Positions 57,719-64,000 of a stretch of DNA of 64,000 nucleotides are shown in pieces. A program made the translations under genes and the position numbers. The DNA is taken from contig CM049320.1 in the NCBI GenBank assembly GCA_026874595.1, positions 33,640,214 to 33,704,213 of the forward strand, in the 5' to 3' direction. Positions within the stretch are counted from its first letter, which is position 1. Each line of letters opens with the position of its first letter. The notes under the pieces are model-generated. The model was given only the letters and a program-made list of their open reading frames with translations, was not told where the DNA came from and made no database searches. Source of the stretch: Sipunculus nudus. Taxonomy: Eukaryota > Annelida > Sipuncula > Golfingiida > Sipunculidae.

Positions 57719-60700
57719 TTTTAGCTCAGCTGACTTTCAGTCAAGCTGAGCTATAGCGATCACTCTTTGTCCGTCGTCCGTCTGTCCGTCTGTCCGTCCG
57801 TCTGTCCGTTAACCTGGCACAAATCGTAACCGCTGGACTTAGAATCTTGTAACTTTACATTCTGAGAGGTCAATGAAAAATCTCCTTGGAAACCAGAAAT
57901 TAGGTCTCTGTTACCCATACCCTTCGAGCTATGGGGACCCAAAGTACCCCCCAGAAAAGTCAAAAATTTCATACAAAAACTTCAATATCTCATTAACTAC
58001 TTGACTGATGGTCATGATATTTGGCATACATATTGATCATGAGATGTTCCATCAGTTCCTGAGGACTGGTGGCGCCACCTGTATTTTTCGATTTTTTACG
58101 AATTTTTTTCTCTATTTTTGATACGTTTAAAAATGTGAACATCTGTTAACAAGGCACAAATCGTAACGACTGGACCTAGAATCTTCATTATCGACACACT
58201 GAGAGACCTATGAAAAGTCTCCATGGAAACCAGAAATTAGGTCTCTGTTACCCATATCCTTCCAGCTATGGGGCCCCAAAGTACCCCCCAGAAAAGTAAA
58301 AAATTTCATGCAAAAACTTCAATATCTCATTAAATACTTGACTGATGGTCATGATTTTTGGAATACATATTGATCATGAGATGTTCCATCACTTCCTGCA
58401 GACTGGTTGCGCCACCTATATCGTTCAATTTTTTACTAATTTTTTTTCTATTTTTGAGACCTTTCAAAATGTAAACATCTGTTAACAAGGCACAAATCGT
58501 AAAGACTGGACCTAGAATCTTAATTCTTGACACACTGAGAGGTCCATGAAAAATATCCTTGGAAACCAGAAATTAGGTCTCTGTTAACCTTACCTCCGAG
58601 CTATGGGGCCCCAAATTACCCCCCAGAGTAGTTAAAAATTTCATACAAAAACTTCAATATCTCAATAACTACATCACTGATGGTCATGATTTTTGGCATA
58701 CATATTGATTATGAGATGTTCCATCAGTTCCTGCAGACTGGTGGCGCCACCTGTATTGTTCGATTTTTCACGATTTTTTTCCTCTATTTTTGAGACCTTT
58801 AAGGATGCTGTCATCTGTTAACGTGGCACAAATCGTAACGACTGGACCTAGAATCTTCATTCTTGATACACTGAGAGACCTATGAAAAGTCTCCATGGAA
58901 ACAAGAAATTAGGTCTCTGTTACCCATATCCTTCGAGCTATGGGGCCCCAAAGTACCCCCCAGAGTAGTCAAAAATTTCATACAAAATCTTCAATATCTC
59001 AATAACTACAACACTGATGGGCATGATTTTCGGCATACATATTGATCATGAGCTGTTCCATCAGTTTCTGCAGACTGGGTGCGCCACCTCTATTTTTTTC
59101 AAATTTTTACGAATTTTTTTTCTCTTTTTTGAGACCTTTAAAGATGTGGTTATCTGTTAACAAGGCAAAAATCGTAAAGACTGGACATAGAATCTTATTT
59201 CTTGACACACTGAAAGTTCCATGAAAAATCTCCTTGGAAACCAGAAATAGGGGTCTCTGTTACCCATATCCTTCGAGCTATGGGGCCCCAAATTACCCCC
59301 CCCCCCCCCCAGAGTAGTCAAAAATTTCATACAAAAACTTCAATATCTCAATAACTACATCACTGATGATCATGACTTTCGGCATACATATTGATCATGA
59401 GATGTTCCATCAGTTCCTGCAGACTGGTGGCGCCACCTATATTGTTTGATTTTTTTACGATTTCTTCCCTTATTTTTGAGACCTTTAAGGATGCTGTCAT
59501 CTGTTAACGTAGCATAAATCGTAACGACTGGACCTAGAATCTTCATTCTTGACACACTGAGAGACCTATGAAAAGTCTCCATGGAAACCAGAAATTAGGT
59601 CTCTGTTACCCATATCCATCGAGATATGGGGCCCCAAAGTACCCCCCAGAGTAGTCAAAAAAATTCATACAAAAACTTCAATATCTCAATAACTACATCA
59701 CTGATGGTCCTGATTTTTGGCATACATAATGATCAAGGCGTGTTTCATCAGTTCTTGCAGACTGGTGGCACAACCTGTATTTGTTCGGTTTTTTTTTATG
59801 ATTTTTTCCTCTATTTTTGAGACCTTTAAGGATGCTGTCATCTGTTAGCGTGGCACAAATCGTAACGACTGGACCTAGAATCTTCATTCTCGATACACTG
59901 AGAGACCTATGAAAAGTCTCCATGGAAACCAGAAATTAGGTCTCTGTTACCCATATCCTTCAAGCTATAGGACTCTGAAGTATCCCTCAGAATAATGGAC
60001 AATTTGATACAAAAGCTGAAGTATCTGAACAACATATGCGGAGATCACCATGATTCTTTGCATGGATATTGACCATTAAGTGTTTTTATTAGTTTCTGCA
60101 GATTGGTGGAGCCACCTGTATTTTTGTATCCTCCAAAACGAAGTTTTGCAGATACTATTTTTTTGACCAGGTTCCCGCTGCAACGTTTGTTTCCAGAGAG
60201 CTCCTCTGAGAAAAATGGACCGATTTTTCCGAAACTTACACCAATTATCTAGTCACATGTGAACTAGTGCCTAACCAATTTGTGTTGACCTCTGACCTTT
60301 CCCCTCTATCCAGCGTCCATTTGTGTGTCTGTTTCCACACATAAACCCTCATATCTCGGGAACCGATTGACCAATCAGGAAATAAAATTTATACAAATGT
60401 AGCCCTTGCATTGCTTTATAACATACACAAAAATGGTGGCGCCACCTGTAACCATGTTTGCACAGTGTCCATCTGTTCATCTGCCTTGGGTTAAAATCAC
60501 TCATATCTCGGCAGTGGTTTGACATATCTGCCTAAAATTTTGCAGTTTTATACATCCTGGATAGCTTTCTTGATTTTATGACAGGTGGCGCCACCTACTT
60601 TCTAGTTTACGCTGCAGACATCCGAGCTCATATCTCGGGAACCGTTTGAACGATTGGGCCAAAATTTTGCATGTGTATAGATCTCACATAGGTCTTTATC

Positions 60701-61207
60701 ATACACAAAACTGGAGGGGCCACCTGCAACCATTTTTGCACAGCGTCTGTCTGTTTGTCTGCCGTTGGCTAAAATCACTCATATACATGTAGTGGTTTGA
60801 CTTTTCTGCCTAAAATTTTGCATATGTATACAACTTGGACAGCTTTCTGGATTTGTGGTAGGTGGCACAACCTACATACACATTTAGGCTGCAGACATCC
60901 ATGCTAATATGCAACATACCTCACTCTATTTCCCCTTGCCACTCAATCCATGCCTCACTTCAACCGTTCCACTCTGATTTTGGCGGATACACGTGGTCAC
61001 TTGTCGGCTACCCTTATTCTAGTTTTTAAAGTTTACACATTTTTTCTCTATTTTTGAGATATATAAATAAAGACTAAATCTTGGCCTGTTGGTTAATCTG
61101 TTTGATGCTTCAATTGAATGGGTATATACTACCATTCTGATGATAAAATTTCCTTTAGCGAATCTCTTCCCTGTCAGCTGAGCGACATGACCCATGGGTC
61201 ACTTGTT
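57719..61207 (+). mobile_element. HINE-like family-1 element (unit D copy)
   Basis: It is the duplicate of the element in unit A, with the same monomer number, the same nested element and the same ends. The clearest differences are lengths of C-runs within monomers (for example 15 C at 59298 against 7 at 40205) and scattered substitutions. Confidence 0.7.
60126..61022 (+). mobile_element. Second palindrome-ended element, nested (unit D)
   Basis: It has the same length (897 bp) and insertion point as the copy at 41027-41923, with only scattered substitutions. It was duplicated along with the surrounding unit. Confidence 0.65.
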
Positions 61208-61294
61208 TTCTTTTTTTTAAGATGATTTTAAATATAGAAGTCCGTCTGTTTAAAGGGCACAAATCGTAACCATCAGACGTAGAAACATTTAACA

Positions 61295-64000
61295 GGACAT
61301 CAATGCACTGTTTTAATAGGTCAGTTGATATTGGGTGTAGAATGCATGACAGGATAAAAGAACTTTACTGTTGGACCTGGAATCTTCTGTTTTGACACCC
61401 AGGGATTTCCTAAAAATGTCCTTGAGGTCATTTTTAGCTCAGCTCTCTGCTTACAAAAAGGCTGGATTTCATGGGAATGCCTGAAAAATGTTTCATAACA
61501 CTTTTTCTTCTTATTGCTTTTTAAGAAGTTAAATTGCTATAGTTGAATGGGGATATCACCTACAACATTTGGCATTCAGAAGATGAAATACCTTTTGTAA
61601 ATGTCTTCCTAGTCAGCTTAGCGTTTTGACCCATGGGGCACTTGTTACCTAAGAAAAAATTATTTCAAACATATCCAATTGCTTGTAGCTCAACTCAAAA
61701 TGAAATGTCTTTGTGTTATTGTGGCCAACGTATGGGTTTATGATCCGTTTAAACCATGAATTTTCCTGCAAGCTAAAAACCAGTCATTTTTTGGATCTAC
61801 AAAAAAAACTGATCAACATTCTCACTTAATCATCAAGTACTTCTGGCCATGGAGAACATGTAGTACAGCACTTGCAGGTGTATGCTGCCAATACCCGCGT
61901 TAGATGCGCCACGCTGTCTTTTAAAATCTGACCATTTCAGGCCGGGAAGGTTTACTAGACTTAAGTCGTTATTTAAGTGACGTTCTCTCAGCCCCTTTTA
62001 TATTTTTAGCAGTGCTTGATTGATGGCTCGGTAACCCGTAGCTACTCGATGTTATGACGCTTAAGCCCTGATATTCAACAAATATTAACGAAAAAATTTT
62101 AGATGGTTTGTGGGAACAAGAACGTCCTGTGGCTGTGAGACATGTTTTGGTACAGGCGGTTTACGCGTCTGTTGTGCTCGATAGGCGTCAGAGACTAGGT
62201 TTCCCCCACCGATTTAAAATACGCCTCAGCTCCGCACATTAATCATACGTTTCCCACTATTAGATCAAACAAACAGTTCTTTAGCACGACCGCTTTCCAC
62301 CATGTTAAATGGACACTCTGAACTTTGATATGGGGTAATCTGTTGGCATCAGCATCAGGTTTTGCGGTAAACTACTTTGCCCGAACTAGACACTGAGATA
62401 CAACCGTGTCTCGTTACACGGTAACATGCCAAAACCTATTTACAGTTCTCTGATAAGTCGATAATAGGTCTTTATTCCCAACTGTAGTTACACCTCGCAT
62501 CGGTTATTAACTCACTGCTTCTCATTACAAAAGCTGCATTAGTGTACCATTGTCTCAAACTATGGTATGTGTTATGGACTTCCAACTCTGAAACACGTTT
62601 CGTTGCTACAATTCCTAATCATGTGGGTTACGCCACAACATCAAAACAACGTAGATAAACGCCGAAACTCGCTCCGTTTTTCATTATCTGCGACTCTTGT
62701 GGCCGTCTGGCGCACTTACATAGCAGGTTGTCAGACACTTTGTTCGCTAAACTATCCTGCCTGTAGGCTTCCGTAAAATTACCTTATCTCCACCATCTCA
62801 TTAATCGAGTTAGATATCTTCTCTTTCAAATGATGTCTAGCCTGTTCCTTGCAGCAGCTATCTGTACTCAGAAAAGGCATATCCTTGAATGTACTAAAAC
62901 ACTTTCTTTCGACCTGTCATTTCAACCCAATCAAAAACACACACATGTATATATATATAAGGGCTATCAATATATCCGGGATATTTTATACATATATATT
63001 GCTCCGTATCAGTAGCCCTAATTCTATGATACAATTGCTATTCATTTCTGAGAAATTTCTTTTACAGAAAGAAAACAAATTGACAAGAAAAAAGTTAGAG
63101 TTAGCAATATTAGGCCAGGTTCCAGTCTGCAAAGCATATTTCAAGACCAAAATTAACGGTGGTAGTTTATGGTGTGCAGAGAACATTTTCAACTGCCAAC
63201 TGCCCCATTCCCGTCCAAAAGAGCCACATTTACTCCAGTAAGAATTCCCGAGAAACGCCCAGACCATGCCATCATTGCAGGCCTATTCGGGTCTGTCTTT
63301 TAAAGATTTAAAAGGACATGTTCACACTGTTACAATGGTTCTTTTGTCATCAGTGAATGAAAGCATTCTTTGAATGGGGACTATACAAAACCACAAGGAT
63401 TGTTGGTGACTGCTAGCAAATAAAACGGGTTGTCCCATGCCATAGCTAGGTGTGTGTACCAATAACACATAATGAAGGGTGGGAATGTCTGGGTAAATAC
63501 ACTAGGTATATATTTTTTTATAGTATCAAAAGGGAAAAGAAGTAATCATGACATGGAATATTAAAAGCTTGTCATGGGTTATCAGTTCCATACATGTGAG
63601 AAATTAGCTAAGCTATTTAAAGCTCATACCTGATTGCTATTTCCTCACTTCAACCATACACCCTCAACAGAAAATATGTCGTGTGTATATAAGCAACATG
63701 AAGTGAGGCCACTATATTTGGCTGCCATCTGTAGTCAATGTCAGATGCTCGTAGATGGATGAATGAATATGCTACAGTCCAATTTTTACCACGAACCTTT
63801 TTCATGAGGACATACAGACATGTCACATGCTACTATAGATATAGTCGTCTAGCTTAAACCATTAAGAAAAGTAGGAAAATAGACTAGATTTAAAAAAAAA
63901 GTAAATTTCATTTAACATGAGTGAACAGACAGGGATTGTCAAATGTATCATTTTTCACATTCACGATTGTCAAATCCTGTAAATAGGATTTTTCTTGATA
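61295..64000 (+). repeat. Tandem duplicated unit E, truncated by the window end
   Basis: It shows the same joint and intron block, and tracks unit B: the 9-bp insertion near 62696, 'CCAATTGCTTG' near 61674, and a shortened TTTTTTAAGAAG context. The B-to-E offset is 19,098 bp. A small deletion (near 63462, 'TACCAATAACAC') is private to E. The window ends about 320 bp before the expected ankyrin exon. Confidence 0.9.

Larger units (their letters stand above)
53017..61294 (+). repeat. Tandem duplicated unit D (8.28 kb)
   Basis: It matches unit A in every structural detail: exon variant, the absence of the 9-bp insertion near 54426, Gypsy remnant (56743-57458) with the same broken end, family-1 array (57719-61207) and nested second element (60126-61022). 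The A-to-D offset is 19,086 bp at the unit start. The shared rearrangements mean A and D come from one duplicated block and did not arise from independent insertions. Confidence 0.9.

Overview
The window looks like nuclear DNA of a bivalve mollusc, probably a heterodont clam. It is AT-rich and intron-rich. It is packed with interspersed and tandem repeats of a molluscan style, including elements with 'GTCCGTCGTCCGTC' heads, a Penelope-like element, Mag/Steamer-type Gypsy elements, and CR1-like and Tx1/L1-like LINEs. The species is not identifiable by reading alone, and no bacterial or organellar features are present.

The only host gene I can support is one large plus-strand gene that runs off both ends. 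Fifteen exons chain together with compatible splice phases. A CARD exon (2731-2872) and a 23-nt microexon (3417-3439) come first. A 1,150-nt exon (3656-4805) follows that looks like a divergent GT-B glycosyltransferase fold. Exon 6346-6843 ends in a possible TRADD-N-like segment. A short linker (7029-7072) leads into ten phase-0 exons of 93-99 nt, each encoding one ankyrin repeat (7232, 7596, 7989, 8421, 9190, 21691, 36971, 45218, 49036, 56061). The visible product is about 942 residues. A CARD signalling module, a GT-B-like centre and an expanding ankyrin tail suggest an intracellular innate-immune or conflict-type receptor. That function is inferred from the domains.

Layout: 1-2730 is intron or upstream DNA with diverged repeats. 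2731-9285 is the compact exon cluster. 9286-21690 is a 12.4-kb intron holding arrays of a palindrome-ended repeat (here HINE-like family 1), a tRNA-derived SINE, a foldback element and a decayed Penelope-like element. 21691-33930 holds one ankyrin exon, then a decayed copy of the later duplicated intron split by about 9 kb of nested elements (Gypsy, two LINE types), then a CR1-like LINE.

From 33931 to the end there are five tandem copies (A-E) of a unit that carries one ankyrin exon near its 3-kb point. Copy starts are 33931, 42197, 46012, 53017 and 61295. A matches D and B matches E, so the array has a higher-order period of about 19.09 kb (A-B-C then D-E-...). Unit C holds the longest Gypsy copy (49719-52898), which has lost its reverse transcriptase. 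Units A and D hold the same truncated remnant plus the same repeat array with a second element nested inside. Unit B carries the unoccupied site. The fifth ankyrin exon of the array should lie about 320 bp past the window end.

The most interesting system is this CARD / GT-B-like / ankyrin gene, whose ankyrin tail is being lengthened by tandem duplication of phase-neutral exons. The three nucleotide differences among the four visible exon copies all change the protein.
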